Source: Dissophora ornata (taxonomy: Eukaryota > Mortierellomycota > Mortierellomycetes > Mortierellales > Mortierellaceae). From it: 59,259 bases of DNA. The notes beneath the pieces were generated by a model. The model worked only from the letters and a program-made list of their open reading frames with translations. It searched no databases and was not told where the DNA came from. Each line of letters begins with the position of its first letter. The stretch's first letter is position 1. Shown here piece after piece: positions 1-11,005 of the stretch. The stretch is from positions 1 to 59,259 of the forward strand of contig MU616672.1 in the NCBI GenBank assembly GCA_025201705.1. The letters are read 5' to 3'. The translations under genes were made by a program, and so were the position numbers.

Positions 1-14
1 TTTTTCAATTCAGG

Positions 15-344
15 GTGACTGTTCGTCGAAAAGCCACCCCTGGCGGTTGGAACGCGTCCATTGCCTCCAAAGTGGAATCCTCCTGCAGCGAAGATCAACT
101 GAATACAACCTTAAAAGCTTGTCGTCTCCTTGCTCTAGCCTCTATCTTGTTGAAAGATCTAGAGGGGCTTTATCCACAGGACATGAACCATGCTTGGGCT
201 GAGCAATGGTCAAGCAACATGCCCATCCGATATGGACATTCATTTCGCCTCCCGCGTCATGACGTGCTTCGCACATGTCTGCTGCCCATAGGCGAAATAG
301 CGAAATACGTAGGCACGATCTCATGTTTACTGTACTCGCTTTGA
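15..344 (+). other. possible terminal exon of a gene starting outside the window
   Basis: A pyrimidine stretch ending in CAG at positions 11-13 resembles a splice acceptor, and an open frame of 109 codons follows to a stop at 342-344. I do not recognise the translation, which has no motif and unremarkable composition. It could equally be a chance open frame; a 74-codon frame overlaps it on the other strand. From 345 to 514 I see nothing. Confidence 0.15.
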
Positions 345-514
345 TTTCAGTCAAACACGACGCCAAGAGCCTTTTCGAAATAATACCAACGATAAATTAC
401 ACTAATAATGAATGCAGAAGCACGAGTCGCCTGGAGGTATATTTCTGGATAGGGAAGGTATAACTTGAGTAATATTTACAAAGACCATAAAGTCAAACAA
501 GACATCTGTCTAGC

Positions 515-1330
515 TCAGGGTGTATATGACGGAAGACTGGGATCAGCTGGTGCAGGTGCCAGTGCAGTCTCGCTCTCTGTAACTCGCGACGACGATCCTG
601 CGGAACTTGATGTAGATCCTGAACCATGCACAGGGTCAGCAGATGGATTCTCCTGTCGTAAGGCCCGGTTGGTCATGTCCATGATACGTGGTTGGTCCGC
701 GTCTGCTTTGGGCATGTATGCTGGTAGTGGTTCCATTTCCACTTCAGTCGATACTGCATGGGCATCATCATCGACGCCGTTTCTGTTCCCGGTTTCGTAG
801 AGGGACAGGTCCGGCTGGTAGCGGATTGCACCTTCCTGAGCACGCTCCTCTTCCTCGACCCTCACCTTGTTCTGCCAGTCAACATCCTTGAGCTGGTGGA
901 TTGTGATAACTACGTCTGCAATCAGGAGCACGCTCCAGAGCAGTTCGATTGCAGAGATGGCGTACTGGATAGTGCAACGGGTGGCTACCCGGGCAAAGTA
1001 GAGACTGGAGCACCCACCGTGTTCCTGGATATTGCCGACAAGTGCTATGGCGTAGAGGATGGACAAGCCGCAAACGATGACGACCATGAGGGTCCTATAG
1101 ATCGGAGACAAGGCCCATGTGGTATTGAAATAGTGGCCGTAGACACAGACGAAGAAGAGTCCGCCGTTGATGATGATTTGCTGAAAGTCCGAGAATTGGA
1201 CATTGTTGGTGTCGTCAGTGCTGTTGGTGAAGTGCTCAGAAATTACGATGATCATGACGTTGACGAAGGCAAAGAAGGCGTAGGAGACTCGGACAGGCCG
1301 GAGGAATGCGTAGGCTTTAACCCAGGACAT
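515..1330 (-). CDS. four-TM membrane protein with a Ser-rich cytosolic tail
   Basis: Intronless 271-aa protein of unknown function. Residues 1-140 hold four hydrophobic segments (about 14-33, 50-66, 78-99 and 113-138), an arrangement like tetraspan/MARVEL-type proteins, although no family signature is visible. The second half is hydrophilic, acidic, then Ser/Ala/Pro-rich. It contains two short Pro-Tyr-type motifs, LPAYMP and LPSYTP (the latter at the extreme C terminus), which resemble ligands for WW-domain (Rsp5/NEDD4-type) ubiquitin ligases. That reading is inference. The start at 1330 gives the first TM right after a short basic leader. The sequence upstream on the coding strand (1331-1560) is rich in C/T, as is common for promoters and leaders here. 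No neighbour suggests a role. Confidence 0.7.
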   Translation of the reverse strand: MSWVKAYAFLRPVRVSYAFFAFVNVMIIVISEHFTNSTDDTNNVQFSDFQQIIINGGLFFVCVYGHYFNTTWALSPIYRTLMVVIVCGLSILYAIALVGNIQEHGGCSSLYFARVATRCTIQYAISAIELLWSVLLIADVVITIHQLKDVDWQNKVRVEEEERAQEGAIRYQPDLSLYETGNRNGVDDDAHAVSTEVEMEPLPAYMPKADADQPRIMDMTNRALRQENPSADPVHGSGSTSSSAGSSSRVTESETALAPAPADPSLPSYTP

Positions 1331-1941
1331 GATTGCTGGGACGACGGAGGGAGTATATGTATGTGTGTATGCGTCTGTCTATGTGTGTCTACGTGTGGAG
1401 AAAAAGAGGGGATTGAGGCGTTGTCCTGGCGAAGGATGAGAGTGATGAAGGGAAGAGGCGATGAGGAGAGATGAGGAAATGGGTGAGAATTAGGAATGGG
1501 GGGTGATGACGAATGGGGAGAGAGAGAAAGAAAGAGAATGAGCGAATGAGCGAAAGAGAGGGTTCGTGGAAGAAAGAGGGTTTGTTTCCTTCATTTTATT
1601 CAATCAGGGCTGTTGCGTGCGGTCATTTCTTTTGTTTGTTTGGACTAAGAGTCGACTCTCACCCAAAGTTGTTCCGCTCCGACACACCACAACGGTCGAC
1701 TTGAACAAGTGCTCGTCTAGCAGGGGCAGTCATCTCAGGAACAGAACATCTCTCGACCAACCAGCACGCTTGTGGACATTATTGTTTTTCGACTTCCACA
1801 TGCCACCCTCCCACTCTTGGGAACAAGGCCATCACAAAGATGTACTGTACACCAGCTGACTTTGTGTTTGGGGGTCAGTGCTGACTCGGTGGCCGAAATT
1901 ATAGAAGGAGGAGAGAATAATCATAGAAGGCCTGCATCGAA
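1331..1941. other. intergenic, divergent/convergent spacer
   Basis: The stretch 1331-1600 is purine-rich on the plus strand (pyrimidine-rich on the coding strand of the membrane-protein gene), fitting its 5' leader and promoter. From 1600 to 1941 only short, overlapping open frames are present and none is recognisable. Confidence 0.4.
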
Positions 1942-3390
1942 TTATATCCATCCGTAGTGCGTCCGCAGCAAGCCCCTCAGGGTATCGTTCGTTCTTCTGT
2001 TCTCGTTTAGCATACCATGCAGCTGTTCAAGTTTCTTCCAATTATCCCCCATCCACTCGATCTCGGCCACATCCATGAACTGGGCTGTGCTAGTCACACT
2101 GAGCTGCCTTATCTCCTTCAAGCTCGCCAACGCTCCCAACCCACTCCTTAGTCGGATATCCAGCGGAACTGTGTCATCTATCTGCCGTGGTTCCGAGCTG
2201 TACCCAATGTAAAGGCGCTCCAGTCGATCCAAGCGCGACAAACATCCAAAGACTAATGGCTGAAGTCTTTCTTCGTGATCGCGAAACGAAAAGCAAACGC
2301 GCAATGTTGTCATCAAACGGCAAACCCACGGTGTTCCCTCCACGACATCCGACGCTAATAGAGAGTCTGCTCTCAGGCCTAGGAGCTGTGGACATGAGCA
2401 GAGAACCTCCTGAATCATAGAGCTTGTCACGGCGCTGCAATTAATTAGCTTCAATTGATGCAGATTGCCGAATTGACGCTGAAGAGCCGTGAATGCTCGG
2501 GGTCCAAAAGCCGAATCTGAAAAGCTAAGTTCAGTCGCTCGCCCCATACCGTCGATAATCTGGGCAATGTCCTCATCAAGTACTTGCGACCCCAGGTCCA
2601 TCAGATCCAATTTCTGGAGATTGGGCCACACTCCAGAAGTGACCTGCCGAGCAAACTCTTTCGAGGTAGACACTGTGCCCTGCAGCACTATCCAATGCCA
2701 TACTAGGGACTCCAGTCCAGGGCAACATTTGATGAACTCGAGCTGATCCATAGGTGTAATGTTCCTGGGAAGCTCGATCCTTAGAATACGCATCTGATGG
2801 AATATCGAGCTGCGATAGGCATCACGCTTCGCAACACTCGTCCTAACAAGCTCAAGGGACGTCAGATTCCTGCACGATTCACAAAAGAGCTCCGACGATT
2901 CGTCGTCAATCATGTCTCCGTAATTAAGAAGGAGTGTCTGTAGATGCGGTAGCCCCGCCACGGCTCTCCAGAAAGCTGACCCGAGATATCCGTTCATCCC
3001 ATAGACTTCCAGGATGGCCAAGGACGGATTAAGAGCAATAAGGGCACCTGGATTTTCTTCTCGTGCGTCTTCTTCCTTTGCTTCACCGTGCATGTCAAGA
3101 CTTAGACGGTGAAGGTTGGGATAATTGAATGTATATCCACTGCGGACGCTCCCATCAATGATGAGATCAACGACAAGCCCGCGGTGACGCTGGACAAGTC
3201 CAGGCGAGGGGCCACTCTCAAAATGATGCAGCACGCTGTGTCCCACGTCGACTCTCTTCCAGACAAGAGGCAAGAACGTCTCGCGCCAAGACTTGCAGAC
3301 CTGGAGCAAGGTCACCATATCGTGTCTCTCCAGATAGAGAGCGACATGCAGTCGTATCTCTGGCAGGTCAAGAGGGTTTCCCGTCGACAT
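1942..3390 (-). CDS. F-box / leucine-rich-repeat protein
   Basis: Intronless 482-aa protein. Residues about 7-48 form an F-box-like module (DLPEIRLHVALYLERHD, then VCKSWRETFLPLVWKRV), the part that would dock on Skp1 in an SCF ubiquitin ligase. The remaining ~430 residues are irregular leucine-rich repeats (for example NLTSLELV, NLHQLKLINC, RLDRLERLYIG) that would select the substrate. The start at 3390 places the F-box at the N terminus as in the neighbouring paralog. The same family occurs intact at 3718-5148 and decayed at 19801-21043 and 28801-29390. Family membership is clear; substrate and pathway cannot be read from the sequence. Confidence 0.85.
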   Translation of the reverse strand: MSTGNPLDLPEIRLHVALYLERHDMVTLLQVCKSWRETFLPLVWKRVDVGHSVLHHFESGPSPGLVQRHRGLVVDLIIDGSVRSGYTFNYPNLHRLSLDMHGEAKEEDAREENPGALIALNPSLAILEVYGMNGYLGSAFWRAVAGLPHLQTLLLNYGDMIDDESSELFCESCRNLTSLELVRTSVAKRDAYRSSIFHQMRILRIELPRNITPMDQLEFIKCCPGLESLVWHWIVLQGTVSTSKEFARQVTSGVWPNLQKLDLMDLGSQVLDEDIAQIIDGMGRATELSFSDSAFGPRAFTALQRQFGNLHQLKLINCSAVTSSMIQEVLCSCPQLLGLRADSLLASDVVEGTPWVCRLMTTLRVCFSFRDHEERLQPLVFGCLSRLDRLERLYIGYSSEPRQIDDTVPLDIRLRSGLGALASLKEIRQLSVTSTAQFMDVAEIEWMGDNWKKLEQLHGMLNENRRTNDTLRGLLRTHYGWI

Positions 3391-3717
3391 GGATACAACA
3401 GAAAGAGGCCGTACAGAAGGAAGCGTGCTCTACGATAGGGTATGGCTCAGGGATCTAATGAGCTCCGGAGTGATGGAATGAATGATGAAATGAGTCGGAT
3501 TCAAAGGTGGAGACAGGTTTCGCCCTCCATGCCCTTGCCGCACACACAGCCACCCGTTTTGTCTTTTCGAATTTACGACATGCGGATGCACGCGACGACA
3601 CGTGTACGACCTTTTCATGACTGAACGTGCGAACGTCGTGGAATATCAGGGAACAGTTTCTGGCGTAGATGGAGTCATACGAGCGCCGTATATACAAAAT
3701 CACTACAGACATTACAA

Positions 3718-5148
3718 CTACGATAGAGGGGGAACATGGACACCATAGGATTTTAAGAATCCCTTGAGGGCTATGTTGATAGCAGGGTCCATATTCAGAG
3801 ACCCATAGACCGTTTTAAGCTTCGTCCAGTGGGCTACTATCCACTCAACTTCTTCCACGCCTAACAGTTGCCTTGTCCCCTTGTGTTGGAGCCGTCGCAT
3901 CTCCTTCAAGCTCGCTAACTCCCCAAGTCCGTTCTGCAACCTAAAATCCAATTCACGAATATATGGTCCTGGCTCAAGACCACCAATATGGAGGGTTTCC
4001 AAATGCACCAAACGAGAGAGTTGCTGAAAAACCAGCGGCTGAAGACCATTTTCTTCAGCATGGAATGTGATCCGGATCTGGAGTGTCTTTAGCAAAAGAC
4101 AAACCCAGGGCTTTCCGTATACCAGATGCTTGGCCAATAGCGGGCCCAACTTCACATCCTGAAGGCTTGGGCATGAGCACAGAATGTCTTGGGCCATCGC
4201 ACTTGTCACTGCACGACAGTTGGTTATCTTCAGGACTCGTAGGGCGCTGAAGTGACGATGCATGGCTTCAAAAGCTCTTGGCCCAAAGGCTGAACGCACA
4301 AAGCCGAGCTCTCTCGCCAGCACCATGCTATTGAGTATAAGCGCAATATCCTCGTCTTGTACGTTTGCACGCTGATCCCGCAGATCTACCCTCTCCAAGT
4401 CTGGCCATGTCTTTGCGGCGACCTGCCGAGCAAACTGTTGTCCCTCTGCGGATACTCCTGTCTCTGTCGAGCTCCAATGCCAAGTCAGACTGTCCAGATG
4501 AGGGCAGCGATTGAAAAAGTCGAGTTGATCCATCGGCTTCATATCGTCCACCGAATCGAGCGTCAAGCGACGCATTTTAGGAAACGTCAAGTGCTTTAAG
4601 CAATCCTTATCCGTAATCCTTGTCCCGCCCACTTCGAGACACCTGAGCCCTGTACACACCTTCACAAACAGCTCCATAGCATCCGGGTCCACCGTTGACT
4701 GATCGTTGAGTGACAAGGATTGCAACCGCAGATCCGAAACAACTTTCCAGAAAGCCAGCCCGAGGTAGCCTCCCATTCCAGAAAGCTTCAAAGTAACCAA
4801 AGACGGGTTATTCGCGACCAGGGCTGTGGGGCTTCCACCGAAAACACAACCAACGAGACCGAGAGTGCGGAGGTTGGGATAATGGAAGTTGTACCACTCG
4901 TGGAAAGTGCCTTCGATGTGAAGGTTGAGAACTTGGGCCCTGTGTTGATCCAGGGTATCGGGCATAGGACCATCCAGAATATCGCCGATTTTGTCGCCCG
5001 TGATGGAGACCTCTTTCCAGAGAAGAGGAAGGAAGTATCCATACCAGACTTTACAAACACAGAGACACTGGATCTGATCGCGTCTCTCGAGATACTCTGC
5101 GATGTACAACCTTATTTCCGGTAGGTCCAGGGGACTAGGCCTTTCCAT
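3718..5148 (-). CDS. F-box / leucine-rich-repeat protein, tandem paralog
   Basis: Intronless 476-aa protein, same strand as and 327 bp upstream of its paralog at 1942-3390. The F-box is at residues about 6-50 (DLPEIRLYIAEYLERRD, CVCKVWYGYFLPLLWKEV), followed by leucine-rich repeats over the whole remainder. Shared landmarks with the paralog include the block around PMDQLDF, the FGPRAF motif, the TNCRAVTSAMAQDILCSC segment and the GKPWVC segment. These landmarks also identify the two pseudogenes. Expected role: substrate adaptor of an SCF-type ubiquitin ligase (family knowledge). The interval 3391-3717 between the two holds only the 5' region of the downstream copy. Confidence 0.85.
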   Translation of the reverse strand: MERPSPLDLPEIRLYIAEYLERRDQIQCLCVCKVWYGYFLPLLWKEVSITGDKIGDILDGPMPDTLDQHRAQVLNLHIEGTFHEWYNFHYPNLRTLGLVGCVFGGSPTALVANNPSLVTLKLSGMGGYLGLAFWKVVSDLRLQSLSLNDQSTVDPDAMELFVKVCTGLRCLEVGGTRITDKDCLKHLTFPKMRRLTLDSVDDMKPMDQLDFFNRCPHLDSLTWHWSSTETGVSAEGQQFARQVAAKTWPDLERVDLRDQRANVQDEDIALILNSMVLARELGFVRSAFGPRAFEAMHRHFSALRVLKITNCRAVTSAMAQDILCSCPSLQDVKLGPLLAKHLVYGKPWVCLLLKTLQIRITFHAEENGLQPLVFQQLSRLVHLETLHIGGLEPGPYIRELDFRLQNGLGELASLKEMRRLQHKGTRQLLGVEEVEWIVAHWTKLKTVYGSLNMDPAINIALKGFLKSYGVHVPPLS

Positions 5149-5707
5149 TGATATTCTGCGCCCAGGATATTACTGAAGGATTGAGGGAGCAGCGAGGCTG
5201 GGGTTGACTGGAGAAGATCAAGCGGTGGATGAGATGATGGAATGATTCTTGCTAATGAAGAGAATGTTGGGCGAGGAAAGCGTGATGGGATGCATTGAGA
5301 GCCCTCATTGGATTCACGCACAGGAGCTCCTCCAGCGAACATGCTTCCTCCTCCTGAACTATCATGTGAACTGAATTCGTATCTGAGGAAACCTCAGTTA
5401 AATCTTGCCACCATGTCCATCGCAACGTTTTTCCTCCAAGATTCCCCGTTTATCTAAAACGCGTCAATGTTGCTCCGTCTTGGAATACACATCTTGGAAT
5501 CTAACATCTATCCCCCAAGCACGAAGCATTGTAAGCCTGCGAAAAGCGGAATCAAATAACGTTCTTGGCCCAGCATCATCACTGGCTGTTATCAGTACAA
5601 GGTCTGTCCCACGATAATAACACGTCGCTCAATATTGCTTAGCGTATTTGCGCCATTTATTTAGTTTTCTACGGTAACTATCGCCCTTGAACATCGTGCG
5701 CTTTTTT
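5149..5707. other. intergenic
   Basis: Holds the 5' region of the F-box gene (5149-5340) and the 3' UTR of TCTP. No recognisable coding sequence; the few open frames of 60-80 codons are unsupported. Confidence 0.4.
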
Positions 5708-6664
5708 TTACTACAGAGAACATAGAGACATGCGAGCCCTTTGTTAGTATCAATTGAGCATGCCTCGCCATTATTGGTTGCAGAGTTCCCTTGATCATGT
5801 TGATTCCACTTACGACTTTCCTAGACTTGAGGCCATCCTTGAAGACAGTGAAGTAAGGCGTAGTGCCATCCTCGCGGTAGTTGAGGAGCATGACGGCGCC
5901 CTCGGGGTTCATGGATTCTCCAGTATAGAACTATTGACGTAAAGTAAACAAATACCGTGATTATGTCAGTGTCAAACGGACCAGCAGATTCGTGGCAAAG
6001 TTTGTAGTTGAGGAGAGTATCCGCGTACCTCGTAGTCCTTTAAGTTGGCGACGATTTTCTTGAAGTCGGTAGCGATGGCAGACTCGAACTTCTTGCCATC
6101 CACATCGTTGAGCGCCAACTTGGCCTTGACCGCCTTCATGTAACCTTTCATGAAGGTAATGTAGGCCTTCTTGTCGAAGGAGGTTGACTGGAGGCGGCCA
6201 GAGTGGATGACGTTGTTGAGCATCTCCTCGCCATCCTCAAGAGTTTCTTCGGCTTCCTCGGCGGAGGCGTTGCCACCAATATTGACATCAGCACCTTTCT
6301 TGACCTTGATCATGGCGCAGTCAATCTCGAAGGTGGAGCCAACCTCCTTGGGCTCGAAAGCATCGGAGAAGAGCTCGTCGCTGTAAAGCAAGAGGGAACG
6401 CGAAGCAGGGATTAGACTTGTCCTTCCTGGGGGTTGGAAAAGAACTGCCATAAAGCAAGGAGACAAGTCTCGTCAGGCCACCCTTACCCTGAGATGATGT
6501 CCTCGAAGATAATCCTGGACGGAACGCGAAATAGAGATGGAGAAACAAAGAGTAGTTAGATTCGAGTGTGTGAGGAAGGAATCTCGGATCAGGGACATTA
6601 CTAGAGCATGGATGAGGCGGTCAGACACGATGTCTGCCAGGGAGGGTCAATGGGGCACTTACAT
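5708..6664 (-). CDS. TCTP: translationally controlled tumour protein (TCTP/Tma19 family)
   Basis: The spliced model gives 166 aa, against about 167-172 in the family. Exons, in coding order: 6664-6663, 6514-6488, 6380-6029, 5930-5814, 5710-5708. The translation starts [18 protein letters not shown], a hallmark TCTP start, and shows the MSS4-like fold with the central helical hairpin (about residues 70-125) and the EFYTGESM segment near 127. It ends GLKSRKV. TCTP is an abundant cytosolic protein that associates with ribosomes and microtubules in yeast (family knowledge). Two oddities: the start codon is split by intron 1 (AT | G), and the last exon opens directly with the TAA stop. Intron 4 has a perfect TACTAAC branch site. 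The leader upstream of 6664 is strongly pyrimidine-rich, fitting a highly expressed translation-related gene. Confidence 0.93.
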
Positions 6665-7339
6665 GGTGTAGTACTAATGGAAGGATGATGGAATGGGTGA
6701 TGGGAGAAAGAGAAGAAAAAATTCTCTCAGGGGGGCGAACACGAAGTGCAAGTGGATGCACCTTGGCCGAGCAAAACAAACATCGTGCAGAAGAAAAGCC
6801 ACAGCGGCATGGCTTGCTCCTATACTCTTTCCTTCACGTGCAGCGTGCAGCATGCACTGGCCCATTCCGTCCATCCAGCGCGAACCGGGAGTCGTGCATC
6901 CTCCGACACACTCTGCAGTGCGACAGCACTCTCCTCTCGCCTCTCGCGACAAGCGAGTAAACTTGGACCGCTGCACGTCATGCCGGCCCCACAGCCGACA
7001 TTTCACCTCCCTGCCAAACAAGCCATGAAATCACAGATGCGCATTCCAAGAATAGACACACAGAGGCAAGCGCGCACACACACACGCACACTCGCACAGG
7101 CACGCGGGTCGCGTCCCCTCCTGCGCCAGGGCGAAGGGTGACACGCACAGCCACAAGGACCGGTTTAATAAAATTTCTGGTCGCCACATGAGAGACGCGT
7201 TATTTTCGCACGTGCTCCATACCGCGCTCCGCAACCATCATCTCGATCTTTTACGCAGGTCACGCCTGCAAAACATGCAGTCTAGAGAGGGTTCCCTCGC
7301 CTCACATATGCGTCTCCAATTCTGGAGCCGCAGCTGGTG
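6665..7339. promoter_or_regulatory. TCTP upstream region with pyrimidine-rich leader and CA-rich tract
   Basis: Reading towards the gene, the 60-70 bases before the start are nearly all C and T (6668-6735), typical of strongly expressed fungal genes. A CA/CG-rich simple tract lies at about 7070-7115. No coding sequence is supported between here and the end of the carboxylesterase pseudogene. Confidence 0.4.
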
Positions 7340-9009
7340 TTACCAACAGTCATGCGAGGATGCCGATGACCGAGGCTGTCTTGCCACCCAATTTTCGTTC
7401 CTCCGCCACAGTTCTCTCTTGCGCTCATCCAATCTTTCAAACTCACCCGTTCGAAACTTGCAGTCCTTTGTCAGAACTAAGGCCTTCCCGCCACAGCGCT
7501 CTTGATTGTCCCTACGTCCGCGCTATCTTATGGGTCGTGCTCAAATACGATGCAGTCTCGACCGTGCACAAACTGGATCCATTTCAACATTTTACCTGCT
7601 CTTACGATAGCATCTTTCTGACGAGGTACCAACGCCTTGGCAATCAACCTGTCCTTCAAGGAGTGCCTGAAATGCGCTATGAACAGGGTACCAGATGTAG
7701 CTGTCTCGAAGCAATTCGCTGAAAATCTCCCGCGTCTCTTGATATGTCCATAAATCTCCTCGACCTCTGCCCGTAGTTCAGGCGCGACAAGGGAATCCAA
7801 CAATACCTGCCAGCTGTTGGCCTGTATGCTTCCGAATGTAGTAGCAAATATGATTCCTTCATCCTGACCGGATCTAATGATAATGGCATGCAGACCTGGA
7901 TCGTATAGAGACGCGTCTTTCATCATCTCGTGACATTGTCGAGGGAACAAGAAGCGGTTGTCAAGGACTGGGTAAGCGATGTGGTCGTTCTCGGGGAATT
8001 CGGGCGCTGCAACTAGCATTTCTCCCGGGAAGGACGGATTTCGATCCTCGGGCCCGTTGTATCATCCTCGACTGCTCATCTTTCTCACTGACAATCATCC
8101 TGGGCTGTTGTTCTCGTTCCTCAATGTTGAAATGAGCACACAGGCGATCAAAGATCTTTTGTCCCTGGGACTGACACCACTTTGGTCGAATCAAGCATGC
8201 AGGGCCAGAATGCACGATGGCGCGTTAAAAGATTCCATGATGGCTCTTGATCGTCATACGGTACTTGATGCACAAGCTTCCACTGGAATGTTCCATCGCT
8301 GTGATATCCCAGCCGTCACCTCCAAAGGCATGAGTATGTCTCTGAGTCCATTCAAAAACGCGAACCCCCAGTTCCCGAAAGCTGGGTCTTGATCGTGCGA
8401 GAGACCTGTGCGGGGGGTGGTGTGGAGCGCATAGTCGAGAGCAAGTTATTTGGAGGCAAAGAAACCAGAGCGGCCGAGACGGTAGTTGAGTGTGACCATA
8501 ACCACGGGTGTCTTTGAGTGCAATGAAATGATGTACGAAATTTGATGCATCTTTAAAGAAACTAGTTAGATGACTAAATACTTGTCTAGAAGTTGCACTC
8601 ATACAAGAAATAAGGCCGAATACTAGGTGAGCAATGCCACTGTTTCGAAAGCTCCCTCCGTGAATATAGACAATAGTTGGGAATGAAGATGAGACCAAGC
8701 TGGAAACGTAGTACAGTACTAGTCTGTGCGCAAAAGAACGAAAAGTGTTGTGCTTGAGAGTACTGTACAGCCATTGGATGGGGTTGCTGCTTCCTCTTAC
8801 CCGACTCGAGTTGCATCCCGGATACCGGACCACGGCTTGACGGGACTAGCGGGACTAGCGGGTTACCATCGCTCTGTGGTGACAACAGCATAAGAAATGT
8901 TCAGAAACTTAGCAATCCCTCGTTCCTGATCCAGGATCCCTCGGACCGTGCCATGACCTAGGATGTGTATGATCGTTGGATCTGTCATAGTTGGGTTGTT
9001 TTCGGCCAT
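7340..9009 (-). pseudogene. decayed type-B carboxylesterase
   Basis: A degenerate copy of the intact gene at 13357-15283. Collinear landmarks in coding order: the start at 9009 (MAENNPTM..., then a segment with GHGTVRGIL and AKFLNISYA matching GYGTVQGF and AKFLNIPYA); a premature TAA after TTERW; VKPWSGIRD; the oxyanion-hole segment IVYIHGGSF; VVMVTLNYRL; an FGG segment; a YDPGLHAIIIRSGQDEGIIF block; and a C-terminal block around GKALVLTKDCKF ending at 7340. The nucleophile elbow GESAG of the intact gene is replaced by EHSSG, and several stops and frame changes break the reading frame. No functional hydrolase can be made. It is a divergent, long-decayed paralog rather than a fresh copy. Confidence 0.85.
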
Positions 9010-9716
9010 GATTGAACGGAAAAGCGCGTTTGGCATGATGGAAGAGAGAGAGAGATAGGGAAAGAGAGGAGGGGGAAGAGTATGAAAGTATTGGAAATGT
9101 AAAAGAGAATGATCTGGCTCTTGAACTTGAGAAGGAAGCAGAGAGGTAAAGAACTTTGGAGGGACACTTGTGAGTTGTCAGCGCTTTTATATGAATTCAG
9201 GGAAGACGAGGTAGACTAACAGTAACACTTGCAACACTCGTTTCTTTGAGAGGAATCGACCAAGTATCCACACTTAATCTCGACCCACGCGGCTGTAATG
9301 GACGGGCAGGGTGCGAAAGAAATTCCTCGGCGAAAAAAACGTAGGTATTTCTACGCACATAGCAATGCTGATGCGTGTGCGATACGTTGCACAGGAAAGC
9401 ATGAAGAATAATACAAAACGCGATAATGATGTCGAAACATAACCTCCAATTGCCCTCTTTACGATCTGATCAGCACATTGACACCACGGAAGCAAGAACC
9501 AGCACTGATGTTTATTACATAGCGGACTCATCTATTACGCGTGTGCGACACTTTCTTTATTGGCTCCTCTCTCCGCCTGACACTTTCTCTGACTGTCCTG
9601 TGTCTTTCTTGGCGTGGGCAAGGCACCCCTTGCGCCTTTCATCGCCTTCTTCCCCGCCCATGTTTGCTATGCTATAGTGTTTTTTCTTGTCCCAAGGCGA
9701 TCGTATCTCCCAAGGC
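9010..9716. other. intergenic
   Basis: 5' flank of the esterase pseudogene and 3' flank of the p24 gene. Purine-rich at 9038-9080. Nothing recognisable on either strand. Confidence 0.4.
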
Positions 9717-10589
9717 TTAGACATATGATCTCTTTGAGCTTGAGAAGAAGGTCCTGACGACAAAGACCTGCAGAGCCGACATGATCACGATCAGAGCCGA
9801 CTCTGTCAACGAGAACCAAAAGATCCTGCTCTCAGTCGAGATCACAGTCGCAAAGTTTCGGTTCTCTCTTGTCTTGAAGTACTTTTGCATCCTGTCGATC
9901 TGCGACAGCTCGCCCGTCAACCGGAACAGAGACTCGTCCATAGCCTGAGCTTGGGCCTGAGGACCTGTTCCCTTCTCACTCTGCTCCACCTGGGCAGCTC
10001 GCTTCTCGTGCTCGACCGTGATCTCAAAGTCAACAACCTTTTCCGCAAACGTCGACATGTCGTTCGAGAAGCAGAACGAGTACTCGCCAACCTGGTTGGC
10101 AGTGAAGACATAGTCGCCCTGACGCTCCTTCTCAAGCGAGAGGAGAGACTTGTCGCTGGGGTCCTTGACCTCAACGTCAATGTCGAACGAGCCGCCCGAT
10201 TGGACCTAGATGTCACACGAAGGGAGAATTCAAATAAGCAAATCAGGGAGTTGTTGAGGTGATTGGCTGGTACAAACAGGTAGAGCGCTGATCTCCCTTC
10301 CAAGACGGCAGTCGCTTCGGGGCAAGGATAGTCGACAGATCAAGTCGAGATGTGCAGGGTAAAGAGTGGTAGGAATCAAGGATGGGGTGAGCGAGATGCT
10401 TACAGCAAAGTAGAAGGCGATCTTCTTCTTGGGAACATCAGCCCAGGTGTAGAAGCAGGCCTTCTCGTGTGCTGCGACGTTGTAGGTCAGTGCAGTCGCG
10501 TCGACGGGCTTTGTGATGGTGGAGACGGAGAGGAGGGCGACCAGGGCGATGAGGGCCATGGAGGCTGCTGCAGAGAGGGATGATGGCAT
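9717..10589 (-). CDS. p24/EMP24 (TMED) family ER-Golgi cargo receptor
   Basis: Two exons (10589-10404 and 10205-9717) give 224 aa, a normal p24 length. In order: an N-terminal signal peptide (about 1-31); a GOLD domain beginning LTYNVAAHEKACFYTW with a second Cys in the EYSFCFSND segment; a coiled-coil region with the typical RTREN-like element (KTRENRNF); one C-terminal TM (about 191-212); and a 12-15 residue cytosolic tail RTFFSSSKRSYV. The FF pair matches the COPII-binding motif of p24 tails (family knowledge). p24 proteins form hetero-oligomers that package GPI-anchored and other secretory cargo. The gene is head-to-head with STI1, 416 bp apart. It could be the Erp1/5/6-type or Emp24 subfamily; I cannot decide which. 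Confidence 0.92.
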
Positions 10590-11005
10590 TGTGTGTTTCG
10601 TTCTTGGAGAGGGGAAGACCGGTGAACAAAGTGAATATGGTACAGGGATGGTGCGGCTATGCTTGGTGATGATGCTCGAGATGATGATGGCAATCCAGAG
10701 CTTTGGCGGTCGGTGTGACGTGATATGTATTTCCCAGCATGGATGGTGGGTGCATGGCGAGGAAATAATGCCTCAATCGAGAATCTTCTGGTGGCTTGCA
10801 TTGGCCAATGGCTGTTGTCGGTGCTGACACCAAACGCGTTGCGGCGGGGCGGGAAACGAGCGAGCGAACACTATGGAACATTGCATGGCGAAGGCACTCC
10901 ACCTTTCCTCTATATCAGTCTGCCGGTGCTGCTGTTTCTTCTCGCCTCTTTTCCTCACCACTCTACTGATCACCACCACCCCTAATCCCATCCACATTCA
11001 TAACC
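10590..11005. promoter_or_regulatory. shared promoter of the p24 gene and STI1, with a possible heat-shock element
   Basis: A 416-bp interval between divergent starts. At 10781-10788 the sequence GAA TC TTC (preceded by GA, followed by TG) matches a two-unit heat-shock element nGAAnnTTCn, which would fit STI1, a classic Hsf1 target in yeast. A CCAAT motif lies at 10804-10808. Both are short motifs, so this is suggestive only. Confidence 0.35.

Noticed and set aside
758..1474. 238-codon plus-strand open frame
   Set aside because: Acidic, Gly/Asp/Val-rich shadow of the four-TM protein gene.
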